Shown here: positions 42,352 to 52,690 of the stretch, one piece after another | Layout of the letters: every line of letters begins with the position of its first letter | How positions within the stretch are numbered: the stretch's first letter is position 1 | NCBI GenBank assembly: GCA_027924025.1 | Contig: AP026970.1 | Span: 124,001-188,000, forward strand | DNA from: Comamonadaceae bacterium OS-4 | GTDB taxonomy: Bacteria > Pseudomonadota > Gammaproteobacteria > Burkholderiales > Burkholderiaceae_C | Reading direction: 5' to 3' | DNA length: 64,000 nucleotides | Position numbers and translations under genes: made by a program | Notes under the pieces: generated by a model | The model's database searches: none | The model's input: only the letters and a program-made list of their open reading frames with translations | Told to the model about the DNA's origin: nothing

Positions 42352-43164
42352 ATGCCCCGCTTTGCTGCCAACCTTTCGCTGCTCTACAACGAGCACCCCT
42401 TTCTGGACCGATTTGCCGCTGCTGCGGCCGACGGCTTCACGGGCGTGGAATTTTTGTTTCCATATGCCTTTGCCGTGAAAGAGCTGGCGGCACGCTTGCA
42501 AACCCATGGCCTGCAACAGGTGCTGCTCAATGCACCGCCCGGTGATTGGGATGCCGGTGAACGCGGCATTGCGGCGCTGCCCGGGCGGGAGACCGAGTTC
42601 CAAGCCGGTTTCGCTCGGGCGCTGGACTATGCCCATGCCCTGAATTGCCCCCGCATTCACGCGCTCGCCGGCGTGTTGCCGCCCGGTGCTGACCCTGCCG
42701 CTTGCCACGCGACCTACCTGGGCAACTTGCAATGGGCCGCCGCGCAGGCGGCATCGGCGGGCCGTGCGGTGCTGGTGGAGCCGATCAACACCCGCGACTT
42801 TCCGGGCTACCTGTTGCAAACACAGGCCCAGGCCCACGCCATCGTGCAGGCCGTAGGGGCGCCCAACCTGCAAGTGCAGTTCGACCTGTACCACTGCCAG
42901 ATCATGGAAGGCGATATCGCCACCAAGATCCGCCACTACTTGCCTACCGGGCGCGTTGGCCACTTCCAGATTGCCGGTGTGCCCGGCCGCCACGAGCCCG
43001 ATGTGGGGGAGTTGAATTACCCGTATCTGCTGGACGTGATCGACGAAGTGTCGGCCGCCTGCGGCTGGGACGGCTGGGTGGGCTGCGAATACCGCCCCCG
43101 GCGTGGCGTGGTGCCCGGCGCCACCCGCGATGGCTTGGGCTGGCTGCAACGCCGATCAGGGTAA
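42352..43164 (+). CDS. hyi: Hydroxypyruvate isomerase / 2-oxo-tetronate isomerase family
   Basis: A 270-aa TIM-barrel enzyme that should interconvert hydroxypyruvate and tartronate semialdehyde (glyoxylate route) or a 2-oxo-tetronate (OtnI). The opening [20 protein letters not shown] and the two catalytic glutamates in [14 protein letters not shown] and [10 protein letters not shown] match the Hyi/OtnI family. It begins 98 bp from the TerC start (divergent) and is 17 bp upstream of the MYG1 gene. No glyoxylate-carboligase genes are nearby, so the pathway is unsettled. Confidence 0.88.
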   Translation: MPRFAANLSLLYNEHPFLDRFAAAAADGFTGVEFLFPYAFAVKELAARLQTHGLQQVLLNAPPGDWDAGERGIAALPGRETEFQAGFARALDYAHALNCPRIHALAGVLPPGADPAACHATYLGNLQWAAAQAASAGRAVLVEPINTRDFPGYLLQTQAQAHAIVQAVGAPNLQVQFDLYHCQIMEGDIATKIRHYLPTGRVGHFQIAGVPGRHEPDVGELNYPYLLDVIDEVSAACGWDGWVGCEYRPRRGVVPGATRDGLGWLQRRSG

Positions 43165-43181
43165 GTCCCTAAAATCGGTGG

Positions 43182-44168
43182 ATGACTGAAACCTCCACCA
43201 CCGTAATCGCCACCCACAGTGGCACCTTTCATGCCGACGACGTATTCGGCGTGGGCATTTTGATGGGGGTGTTTCCCTCGCACCGCCTGGTTCGCACCCG
43301 TAAACAAGAGTTGATCGATGCGGCTGATTTCGCGGTCGATGTGGGGGGCGTGTGGGATGCCGCCAAGGGCCGCTTCGACCACCACCAACGCGGATTCGAT
43401 GGCGCCCGCCCGGCCCAATTGGTGGATGGCAACACCGTACCCGGCGTGGGCTATGCCAGCGCGGGTTTGGTGTGGTCCCAGTACGGCACCGCCTATGTGC
43501 AGGCCTGGTGTGCAGCTCAGGGCCACGCGCTGGATGTGGCAGCGATCGAGCAGATCGTGCGCTCCATCGACCACTCGTTGGTGCAGTACCTCGACATTGT
43601 GGACACCGGCCAGGGCGATGTGTCGCCCGGCATCTTCGGCCTCTCGAGCCTGATCGCCCAGCTCAACACCCATTGGCTCGAAGAAAAGGGCTTGGACCAT
43701 GCGGCCAAGGCCCAGCTGCTGGAAACCCGCTTCCGCGAAGCGATTGCCATCACCCGCAAGTTCCTCGACCACGCCATCAGCAAAAAGGTGGCCCAGCTGC
43801 GCGCCACGGACACGGTGCGCCAGGCGCCGCGCTTGTTGGGCGGCCGGGTGCTGCACCTGCAAGAGGGCGGCATGCCCTGGACGCATGTGGTGCTGAATGA
43901 AATGCCCGAGGTGGTGTTCGTGATTTATCCCGACTCCGATGGCGACCAGTACCAGATCAAAACCGTGCCGGTCGAAGCCGGTTCATTCACGGCCCGCATG
44001 GACTTGCCTGCCAGCTGGGCCGGCCTGCGCGATGGCGAGTTGGCCGCAGTGAACGGCGTGGCTGACAGCGTGTTTTGCCACCTGAACCTGTTTATCTGCG
44101 GTGCGCGCAGCTTTGAAGGCGCGGTGAAGATGGCCGAATTGGCGCTGGCGGACGCTGCCGCCGCATGA
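43182..44168 (+). CDS. MYG1-family protein (DHH-like phosphoesterase/exonuclease)
   Basis: A 328-aa member of the MYG1 family. Metal residues typical of DHH phosphoesterases are visible: ATHSGTFHADD (~10-20), DVGG, RFDHHQRGFDG and IDHSLVQYLDIVDTGQGD. Eukaryotic MYG1 is a 3'-5' RNA exonuclease; bacterial function is untested. Its stop overlaps the ATG of the next gene by 4 bp. Confidence 0.9.
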   Translation: MTETSTTVIATHSGTFHADDVFGVGILMGVFPSHRLVRTRKQELIDAADFAVDVGGVWDAAKGRFDHHQRGFDGARPAQLVDGNTVPGVGYASAGLVWSQYGTAYVQAWCAAQGHALDVAAIEQIVRSIDHSLVQYLDIVDTGQGDVSPGIFGLSSLIAQLNTHWLEEKGLDHAAKAQLLETRFREAIAITRKFLDHAISKKVAQLRATDTVRQAPRLLGGRVLHLQEGGMPWTHVVLNEMPEVVFVIYPDSDGDQYQIKTVPVEAGSFTARMDLPASWAGLRDGELAAVNGVADSVFCHLNLFICGARSFEGAVKMAELALADAAAA

Positions 44169-44839
44169 CGGCCCTGCAGTCACCCTCTGCCCTGCACCAA
44201 GTCCGCGCGGCTATCCGCGCCAACGCTCTGCCTGGCGTGTTGCTGTGGTGCGGCTTGGCTGTGCTGCTGCTGGCCTACGCCACCGTGCCTGCCTTCCAGC
44301 AGGGCCTGGCCCGCTGGGGCGATGTCAAAGAGGCGTGGGGCCTTGCGTTTGCGTTTGTGTCTTACGTGGTGTTTGCAGTGCTGGTGCCCGAGGGCTTGAG
44401 CGTAGCACTCGGCCGCCAGACCTGGACCCGCAAGACCACCCGCGATGTGCTCTACGCCGCGCTGGTGTTCGGCAGTATCGGCCTCACGGTGGATGTGCTG
44501 TACGGCGTGCAAGTGCGTCTGTTTGGCGAGCAGAGCGATGCGCTCACGCTGGTCAAGAAGATGCTGTTTGACCAGTTTGTGTATTCGCCGGTGTCCAACT
44601 TTGTGATCGTTGCGCTGTTTGCCTGGCGCGACGGCGGCTTCACCCGCAAGACGCTGCGGCATTTGTTTTCTGCCGACTTTCTGGCGCACCAGTACCTGCC
44701 GGTGCTGATTGCCATGTGGTGTGTCTGGATACCCGGCGTGATGGTGATTTACTTCATGCCCACCGAGTTGCAGTTCCCGGTGGCGTCCTTGATTCTTGTC
44801 TTCTGGATTTTGATTTTCAAGTTCGTCCGCAAAGGCTGA
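44165..44839 (+). CDS. Mpv17/PMP22-like integral membrane protein
   Basis: A 224-aa protein with about six spans. The C-terminal half, with FDQFVYSPVSN, MWCVWIPGVMVIYFMPTELQ and FPVASLILVFWILIF, has the spacing of Mpv17/PMP22 family landmarks (DQ...P, W-x-W-x-P, W-x3-L). The resemblance is remote. It is translationally coupled to the MYG1 gene. Function in bacteria is unknown. Confidence 0.55.
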   Translation: MTALQSPSALHQVRAAIRANALPGVLLWCGLAVLLLAYATVPAFQQGLARWGDVKEAWGLAFAFVSYVVFAVLVPEGLSVALGRQTWTRKTTRDVLYAALVFGSIGLTVDVLYGVQVRLFGEQSDALTLVKKMLFDQFVYSPVSNFVIVALFAWRDGGFTRKTLRHLFSADFLAHQYLPVLIAMWCVWIPGVMVIYFMPTELQFPVASLILVFWILIFKFVRKG

Positions 44840-44898
44840 TTGCTATCAAATCAATAGCTGCTGGCGCACATTCCATGAGCGCCAGCAGCTATTTTTGT
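44839..44898. terminator. Dispersed motif copy forming a bidirectional terminator
   Basis: After TTGCTATCAAATCA, a perfect 14-bp stem (ATAGCTGCTGGCGC at 44854-44867 and its complement at 44879-44892, 11-nt loop) runs into a T-tract (44892-44896). It separates two convergent genes, and the TapT stop codon (44889-44891) lies in its right arm. Confidence 0.85.
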
Positions 44899-45482
44899 AT
44901 ATGAACCATCTGCCCGGCCACGAATGCATCAAAGGCGGCCAGCAGAGGCTGCCATCGCTCGGCGTTGCGCTCCAGCTGCGCCAATGCCGCGCAAGTGGCC
45001 TCCAGGGTAGACAGCTGGCCCGGGGCATGCGCCTTGCGGATCGCGTAGCGGCCAGCTGGCACCTCGTCCAAGGCCAGGCGCGGTAGCCGTTGCAGGCCGG
45101 GGCTCAGGTGCAGCATCTTGCGGCTCTTGCGCCAGGTGGCGTCCAGCACCACCAAGCGCAGCGTCTCGGGGTGCTGCAATTGCGAGGGCTCAAGCAGCGC
45201 GGGTGCCGCATGCCCCTCATAGGCAGTGGGCGGGTACAGCAGCACCGTGGTGCGCGGCCCGGGCAGCAGGGCCTGCAGTGCGACCTCGTCAAACGCCTCG
45301 CCCACCACCATGCGGCTGCCCGGCACGCTCAGGTGTAAAAGGCGCGCGCTGTTTTTGGCGTGGTGCACTTCCAGCGGGTGCTGCAGGATCAGCAGCTCGC
45401 AAGCGCTCACCGTGGGCACTGCCAAATGGCACAGGCAGGTGGCTTGCGGGCGTAAACAGTGGGGGCAGGTGGGGCGGCTCAT
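44889..45482 (-). CDS. tapT: DTW-domain tRNA-uridine aminocarboxypropyltransferase (TapT-like)
   Basis: A 197-aa DTW-domain protein. N-terminal zinc cysteines (CPHCLRPQATCLC), DATWRKSRKML (the DxTW motif) and GRYAIRKAHAPGQLSTLEA match the enzyme that adds a 3-amino-3-carboxypropyl group from S-adenosylmethionine to U47 of tRNAs. I prefer ATG 45482 (MSRPTCPHC). A GTG at 45500 is also in frame. The stop codon falls within the terminator-like repeat. Confidence 0.88.
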   Translation of the reverse strand: MSRPTCPHCLRPQATCLCHLAVPTVSACELLILQHPLEVHHAKNSARLLHLSVPGSRMVVGEAFDEVALQALLPGPRTTVLLYPPTAYEGHAAPALLEPSQLQHPETLRLVVLDATWRKSRKMLHLSPGLQRLPRLALDEVPAGRYAIRKAHAPGQLSTLEATCAALAQLERNAERWQPLLAAFDAFVAGQMVHIQK

Positions 45483-45546
45483 GAACCGGCCAAACTCCAC
45501 CGCCCTATCTGCAAACTCAACACCAAAGTACGCACACCCAGTGGCT

Positions 45547-46404
45547 TCAGGCCAGGTTCTTGCCGTCGAAGTCGCTGGCGTCGTGGCGCTCGCGCACTTG
45601 TTCAGACGGCTCGCCGGTCACCTTGTTCACCATGCGGCCGCGCTTCACGGCCGGGCGGGTGTAGAGCTGGTCTGCCCAGCGCTGCACATGTTGGTATTCG
45701 TGCACGCTCAAGAACTCTGCAGCGCCGTAAGCCCAGCCTTTAACCAGCCCGCCGTACCAGGGGAAGACTGCCATATCGGCAATGGTGTATTCGCTGCCCG
45801 CTAGGTATTCATGGTCGGCCAGGCGCCTGTCCAGCACGTCGAGTTCGCGCTTCACTTCCATGGCGAAGCGGTCTATGGCGTATTCAATTTTGGTGGGCGC
45901 GTAGGCATAGAAGTGCCCGAAGCCGCCGCCCAGGTAAGGCGCACTGCCCATCTGCCAGAACAACCAGTTCAGGGTCTCGGTCCGACCTGCAATGTCTTTG
46001 GGCACAAAGGCGCCGAACTTTTCAGCCAGATACAGCAGGATGGAGCCTGACTCAAACACGCGCAAAGGCTCGGGCCCGCTGCGGTCGATCAGGGCCGGAA
46101 TTTTGGAGTTGGGGTTCACGTCTACAAAGCCGGAGCTGAACTGGTCACCGTCGCGGATGTTGATCAACCACGCGTCGTATTCGGCACCGGTGTGGCCGGC
46201 GGCCAGCAGCTCTTCGAGCAGGATGGTCACTTTCACGCCATTGGGGGTGCCCAGCGAATACAGCTGCAGTGGGTGCTTGCCCACGGGCAATTCTTTGTCA
46301 TGCGTGGGGCCGGCAATGGGCCGGTTGATGTTGGCGAACGCGCCGCCATTGTCTTTGTCCCAGGTCCAAACCTTGGGCGGCACGTAGGGGGTGGAGTCGG
46401 TCAT
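45547..46404 (-). CDS. yghU: Glutathione S-transferase family disulfide reductase, YghU-like
   Basis: A 285-aa Nu-class glutathione transferase homologue. The start MTDSTPYVPPKVWTWDK at 46404 matches the family N-terminus. FANINRPIAGPTHDKELPVG and FSSGFVDVNPNSKIPALIDR are near-identical to E. coli YghU as I recall it. YghU binds two glutathiones and reduces disulfides and organic hydroperoxides. A longer frame to 46512 exists; ATG 46440 is a less likely start. Divergent from the diguanylate cyclase at 46578. Confidence 0.92.
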   Translation of the reverse strand: MTDSTPYVPPKVWTWDKDNGGAFANINRPIAGPTHDKELPVGKHPLQLYSLGTPNGVKVTILLEELLAAGHTGAEYDAWLINIRDGDQFSSGFVDVNPNSKIPALIDRSGPEPLRVFESGSILLYLAEKFGAFVPKDIAGRTETLNWLFWQMGSAPYLGGGFGHFYAYAPTKIEYAIDRFAMEVKRELDVLDRRLADHEYLAGSEYTIADMAVFPWYGGLVKGWAYGAAEFLSVHEYQHVQRWADQLYTRPAVKRGRMVNKVTGEPSEQVRERHDASDFDGKNLA

Positions 46405-46577
46405 GTGGGGTTCCGGGGTGATGGGGGGTATGGATTCCATGATATTCGTGAATCCCTTGGGGTGTCGGGGTAGGGGCGCTCTCACCGCCGCCAGATTCAC
46501 CACCAGAACCATTGGGCAGTTGTACTGGTGACACTGCTGACTAGCTCATCGGGGGAGGGTTCGCATATAGTGGGTTG

Positions 46578-49500
46578 ATGGGAGATACAAAAGTACGCGT
46601 CACAGGGTGGCTGCTGTGCGCCTTGCTGGCCATCGCAGGTGGTGAAGCCTTTGCAGTATTGCCCCCATGGGCGCAAACAAGGCTGGAATCTGTCGGTGTG
46701 GGAGCGATACCGCGCGGTGTGGTCGCCACCGCCGTACAGGATGCCACGGGCTATCTCTGGCTTGCCACTGGAGATGGACTCGTCCGTTACGACGGATATC
46801 GCTTCACCTCACAAGAGACAGCAGACCCGGACCCGGTAGCGCGTAATCTCGGCTGGATACGAGCCCTCCATGCAGGCAAAGACGGCAAAGTGTGGATCGG
46901 CACCGAAACTCGCGGCTTGGCGGTCTACGACCCTGTGATCGACTCGGTCCAGGTGTTGGGCAATGCCCCGAGTACCACGCAGGCGGGTCAAGAGGCTAAA
47001 CACTCCACGGTGAGAGCGCTGGCGGAGGACCACGAAGGCGGTATCTGGGTCGGTTCACTAGGTACCGGCTTGGCGCGGTTGGATCCGGCCACCAAGGCTT
47101 TTAAGAGCTATCGCAAATCCAGCACTGATTACAGCCTGCCAGACGATCGCGTACAGGCGCTCCTTGTGGATACCAACGGAGACCTGTGGGTTGGCACTTG
47201 GACTGGTTTGAGCCGTAAGCGACACACCCATGACCGATTCGAACGAATCGACGGAGTCGGCGCCGCCCTCAGCCTCAAGGGCCGCACGGTGCAAGCGCTC
47301 ATGCAGGACAACGCGGGCCTGATCTGGGCGGGGACGTTGCAAGGGGATATTGCGCGCATAGATCCCAAGACCGGCTCTGTGGAGATGCTGTCCAACAAGG
47401 ACCTGACACAAGGCGCTGGGGCCGTCACCAGTTTTGTGCAGTCATCCGATGGAACCGTCTGGGTGGGCAGGGACTCCGGCATCGAAGTGAGGGACAGCAC
47501 CAGCGCTAAGGTCTTGAAGCAATTGCAGCATGACCCCGCACGACCTGACGGCCTGGCTGCCAACGAAGTCACCACACTGTTGCGCGCACAAGATGGCTGG
47601 CTGTGGATTGCCGGCTTCGGTGTGGGTTTGCAGCGCCATGATCCCGGCAACACCGCGATTTTGCTGCGCAACCCGCAAAGCGAGCCACGAGACGCGCTGG
47701 CAAAGCCAGACGTGCGTGGACTGCTGCAACTGTCTAATGGCGACATCTGGGCCGCCACCCACACGTCGGGTATCGGCGTGCTGTCTTCGGACCTGCGAAG
47801 CAAAGGCGCCTTCGCTTTGCCGGGTGCCGGTAATCGCCAAGCGCCGATGCAAGTCGGCGCTATGGCGCAGATGCCTGACGGTTCAGTCTGGGTCGCAGGG
47901 GCGGGTGCTTTGCATCGTGTGAGTGAAAAAGGTCAATTGCTGAGCCGGCTAGCCTTAGAGGCCGGAACGGTGCACCGTTTAGTGGCTGGCAGTGACGGGC
48001 GGCTGTGGGTCTGCACGCAAGACGGGCTCTTACAGGTTCCGCCTGATGGGCGCTCTGTTTCGCCAGTCCATCTCCAAGGGGGCTCCAAACTGAAGGGCGA
48101 CGCGTTTACCGTGGCGCAGGGCCCAGACCAAGCGCTGTGGGTGGGTACGAGCCAAGGCATTTTTCGTATCCCTAAACAAAGCCATGAAATGGTCAGTGTT
48201 GCAGCAGAGCCGGGGGGAGAACTGGGCACGCCAGTGGTGATCGGTTTGCTGTGGGACCGCGCTGACCGCCTATGGGTGGATACCGCAGTCTCTGGCCTGC
48301 ACAAACTCGAGAGTTGGAATGGAACTGCGGCGCGGTTCGACCGTGTGAGCCAACGCCATGGCTTCGTGAGCCGCCCCTTCGGTGCCAACCTGATGGAGGA
48401 CGCCCAGGGTCGTATCTGGACACAAATGCATGTCTACGACCCTAAAGCTGACAGCATGCTCATGCTGAGCGCGGTGGATGGCATCGATATCGGAACACCC
48501 TGGTTTTTTTCATTCACCAAAACCCGGAACGGACGACTGCTTTTCGGCGGTAGCAAAGGTCTTCTGGTGGTGTCACCCGAGGCTTTTCAAGCTTCCCAGT
48601 TTTCACCTCCGCTGGTGTTGACACAAATACGGGTCAACAATGTACGTTGGCCAACGCCCCCCATCGGCGATGCCCTCCGGATTGCGCCGGGGCAGAACAA
48701 CTTCACCTTCGACTTTGCAGCGCTTGATTTGGCGGAGCCCGGGCGCCTGCGCTATGCGTACCGTCTCGAGGGGTTCGACCCTGATTGGGTGCAAACCGGG
48801 CCCGAGTTGCGCAGTGCCAGCTATGGAAGTCTGTCGCCTGGCTCTTATGTCATGCGCATACGTGCCACCAACCGGCATGGCCAGTGGAGTTCTCACGAGC
48901 TCGCCGTTCCGGTAACTGTGGAGTCTGCATGGTGGCAGCACACCAGCGTGGCAGTGGCTGCCGTAGTCGCGCTGATCGCCGCGATGTATGGGGTTATCCA
49001 GCTTCGTACCCGCCAGTTGCGTGTCCAACATCTGATTCTCGAAAGCAAGGTGCAAGAGAGAACACAAGCCCTGGAGGAAGCCAGCCTGACCGACCCCCTG
49101 ACCGGCATGCGCAATAGGCGCTTTCTGTCGCGCCATATTGAGTCCGACATCGATCTTGTAGCGCGCCGCTATTCAGGGTACGCCAAGTACGGTGCGCAAA
49201 TGCCGAAGGACGCGGATCTCATTTTTTACCTGATTGATATCGACCACTTCAAAGCACTCAACGACGAACTCGGCCACGCAGCGGGCGATGCCGTACTGAT
49301 GCAACTGCGGGAGAGGTTCAGCACCGTCTTTCGCGACACCGACTACATGGTGCGTTGGGGCGGCGAAGAGTTTTTGATCGTTGCACGTGCTACCGACCGT
49401 AGCCATGCTCTGCAACTCGGGGAAAGAGTTCGGCTGGCCGTCGCCAACGCACCATTTGCGCTGGAGGGTGGCGCCCCCATTTTCAAGACCTGTTCCGTCG

Positions 49501-49724
49501 GATTCGCATGTTTCCCGCTGTGTCCCACACGCCCGTCGCTGCTGGACTGGAGTAAGACCATTAACGTTGCCGACGCTTCACTTTACGTCGCCAAGTCGCG
49601 CGGCAGAAACGCCTGCGTTGGCATCAAGGATACCGGGCACCTCAATGACAGTGAGATCCTGGAAAAACTCCAGGACACGCAGTACTTTGATGGAACCAGC
49701 TTTACCGTTGAGCGGACCGCCTAG
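46578..49724 (+). CDS. Two-component-propeller sensor diguanylate cyclase
   Basis: A 1048-aa membrane sensor. After a leader (WLLCALLAIAGGEAFA), a large periplasmic beta-propeller of Reg_prop repeats follows (GYLWLATGDGLVRYDGYRF, GGIWVGSLGTGLARLDP, GDLWVGTWTGLSRK). Then come a Y_Y_Y domain (~675-770), one membrane span (~795-815), a short coiled coil and a GGDEF domain. The active site is RWGGEEF, and an inhibitory RxxD site (RDTD) lies five residues upstream, so it should make c-di-GMP and feel product inhibition. A TTG three bases earlier is a possible start. It probably senses a periplasmic ligand such as a carbohydrate. Confidence 0.92.
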   Translation: MGDTKVRVTGWLLCALLAIAGGEAFAVLPPWAQTRLESVGVGAIPRGVVATAVQDATGYLWLATGDGLVRYDGYRFTSQETADPDPVARNLGWIRALHAGKDGKVWIGTETRGLAVYDPVIDSVQVLGNAPSTTQAGQEAKHSTVRALAEDHEGGIWVGSLGTGLARLDPATKAFKSYRKSSTDYSLPDDRVQALLVDTNGDLWVGTWTGLSRKRHTHDRFERIDGVGAALSLKGRTVQALMQDNAGLIWAGTLQGDIARIDPKTGSVEMLSNKDLTQGAGAVTSFVQSSDGTVWVGRDSGIEVRDSTSAKVLKQLQHDPARPDGLAANEVTTLLRAQDGWLWIAGFGVGLQRHDPGNTAILLRNPQSEPRDALAKPDVRGLLQLSNGDIWAATHTSGIGVLSSDLRSKGAFALPGAGNRQAPMQVGAMAQMPDGSVWVAGAGALHRVSEKGQLLSRLALEAGTVHRLVAGSDGRLWVCTQDGLLQVPPDGRSVSPVHLQGGSKLKGDAFTVAQGPDQALWVGTSQGIFRIPKQSHEMVSVAAEPGGELGTPVVIGLLWDRADRLWVDTAVSGLHKLESWNGTAARFDRVSQRHGFVSRPFGANLMEDAQGRIWTQMHVYDPKADSMLMLSAVDGIDIGTPWFFSFTKTRNGRLLFGGSKGLLVVSPEAFQASQFSPPLVLTQIRVNNVRWPTPPIGDALRIAPGQNNFTFDFAALDLAEPGRLRYAYRLEGFDPDWVQTGPELRSASYGSLSPGSYVMRIRATNRHGQWSSHELAVPVTVESAWWQHTSVAVAAVVALIAAMYGVIQLRTRQLRVQHLILESKVQERTQALEEASLTDPLTGMRNRRFLSRHIESDIDLVARRYSGYAKYGAQMPKDADLIFYLIDIDHFKALNDELGHAAGDAVLMQLRERFSTVFRDTDYMVRWGGEEFLIVARATDRSHALQLGERVRLAVANAPFALEGGAPIFKTCSVGFACFPLCPTRPSLLDWSKTINVADASLYVAKSRGRNACVGIKDTGHLNDSEILEKLQDTQYFDGTSFTVERTA

Positions 49725-49780
49725 CGATGGATTGCCCGAAAGCGGGCCCTAGGGTTTTCAAGATCCAGCAGTTGAAATAA

Positions 49781-49818
49781 AAGAAGCTCCTGATTTGCTA
49801 TCAAATCAGGAGCTTCTT
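49781..49818. terminator. Perfect 17-bp hairpin between convergent genes
   Basis: Arms 49781-49797 and 49802-49818 are exact reverse complements around CTAT. The inner part (GCTCCTGATTTGCTATCAAA) resembles the flank of the dispersed motif. It sits in the 153-bp gap between the cyclase gene and the amidohydrolase gene and probably stops both. Confidence 0.8.
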
Positions 49819-49877
49819 GCGAAATAAATAAGAGGGCTAAAGGCCAATATGCCTCATATTCCTGTCTCGAAGGCCCT

Positions 49878-51149
49878 TCAAACCACTTTCGCCCGCTCCA
49901 GCATCGCATGCAGCAGCACATTGCAGCCCGCGGTGATGTGCTCGGGCTTGGCGTCTTCAATTTCGTTGTGGCTGATGCCGTCTTTGCAAGGGATGAAGAT
50001 CATGCCGCTGGGAGCCAGCTTGGCCATGTAGACCGCATCATGTCCGGCGCCTGACACAGCAGGCATGTGGCTGTAGCCCAGGTTTTTGGCGGCGCGGCCC
50101 ACAGCGTCCACGCAGTCGTCGTGAAAGGCAATGGCCGAGTAGCTGGACACCATTTCAATCTTCACGTCCACGCCGTGCTCTTGCGCCACTTTGGCGGCAA
50201 AGGCTTGCACCTCGTCGGCCATCTGGTCTACCAGCGCATCGGTGCTGTTGCGCAGGTCGATGCTGAACTTCACCCGGCCGGGGATGACGTTGCGGCTGTT
50301 GGGGAACACTTGCACCATGCCCACGGTGCCACGGCCATGGGGCGGGTGGCGGTGGGCGGCTGCCACCACGTCTTGCATGATGCGGGTGGCGGCCAGCATC
50401 GCGTCTTTGCGCAGCGCCATGGGCGTGGGGCCGGCGTGGGCTTCCATGCCGGTCACGGTGCAGTCAAACCAGCGGATGCCCAGCACGCCGCTGACCACGC
50501 CGATGGTCACATCGTTGTCCTCGAGCACCGGGCCTTGTTCGATGTGCGTCTCGAAATACGCGCCAATCGGGTGGTCGCCCGGCTCCTGGTCGCCGATGTA
50601 GCCGATGCGCTCTAGCTCCCCTTTGACGGTTTTGCCTTCGGTGTCGGTCGCAGCGTACGCATGTTCCAGCGTGAAAGCTTTGGCGAACACGCCTGAGCCC
50701 ATCATCACCGGCACAAAGCGCGAGCCTTCTTCGTTGGTCCAGAAGGCCACTTCAATCGGTGCTTCGGTCTCGATGCCCAGGTCGTTCAGGGTGCGCACGA
50801 CTTCGATGCCTGCCAATACGCCGTAGTTGCCATCGAACTTGCCGCCGGTGGGCTGGGTGTCGATGTGGCTGCCGGTCATGATGGGCGGCAGGCTGTTGTT
50901 GCGCCCGGGACGGCGCATGAAGCCGTTGCCGATCTTGTCGATGGTGACTGTCATGCCCGCCTCCACCGCCCAGCGGGTCACGAGGTCGCGGCCTTGCTTG
51001 TCGAGGTCGGTCAAGGTCAGGCGGCACACGCCACCTTTGGGCGTGGCGCCAATCTGTGCCAGCTCCATCAGCGAGGACCACAAGCGTTTGCCGTTGATGC
51101 GGATGCGGGAGAGGTCGAGCACGGTATCGATTTGGGTGTCGGTGGTCAT
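49878..51149 (-). CDS. Zn-dependent N-carbamoyl-amino-acid / ureidopropionate amidohydrolase
   Basis: A 423-aa M20-family hydrolase of the AllC/HyuC group. In this operon it should cleave N-carbamoyl-beta-alanine to beta-alanine, CO2 and ammonia. Metal-binding landmarks: TGSHIDTQPTGGKFDGNYGV, FWTNEEGSRF, FETHIEQGP and GAGHDAVYM. The substrate-side GISHNEIEDAKPEH is also present. ATG 51149 has AAGGAAG upstream; the longer frame to 51299 overlaps hydA. It is the last gene of the pyrimidine operon, 10 bp after hydA. Confidence 0.9.
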   Translation of the reverse strand: MTTDTQIDTVLDLSRIRINGKRLWSSLMELAQIGATPKGGVCRLTLTDLDKQGRDLVTRWAVEAGMTVTIDKIGNGFMRRPGRNNSLPPIMTGSHIDTQPTGGKFDGNYGVLAGIEVVRTLNDLGIETEAPIEVAFWTNEEGSRFVPVMMGSGVFAKAFTLEHAYAATDTEGKTVKGELERIGYIGDQEPGDHPIGAYFETHIEQGPVLEDNDVTIGVVSGVLGIRWFDCTVTGMEAHAGPTPMALRKDAMLAATRIMQDVVAAAHRHPPHGRGTVGMVQVFPNSRNVIPGRVKFSIDLRNSTDALVDQMADEVQAFAAKVAQEHGVDVKIEMVSSYSAIAFHDDCVDAVGRAAKNLGYSHMPAVSGAGHDAVYMAKLAPSGMIFIPCKDGISHNEIEDAKPEHITAGCNVLLHAMLERAKVV

Positions 51150-51159
51150 GGTGCTTCCT

Positions 51160-52659
<1,500 letters not shown>

Positions 52660-52690
52660 TCATGCCTAAGTGCCGCCCTTACAAGTCCGT

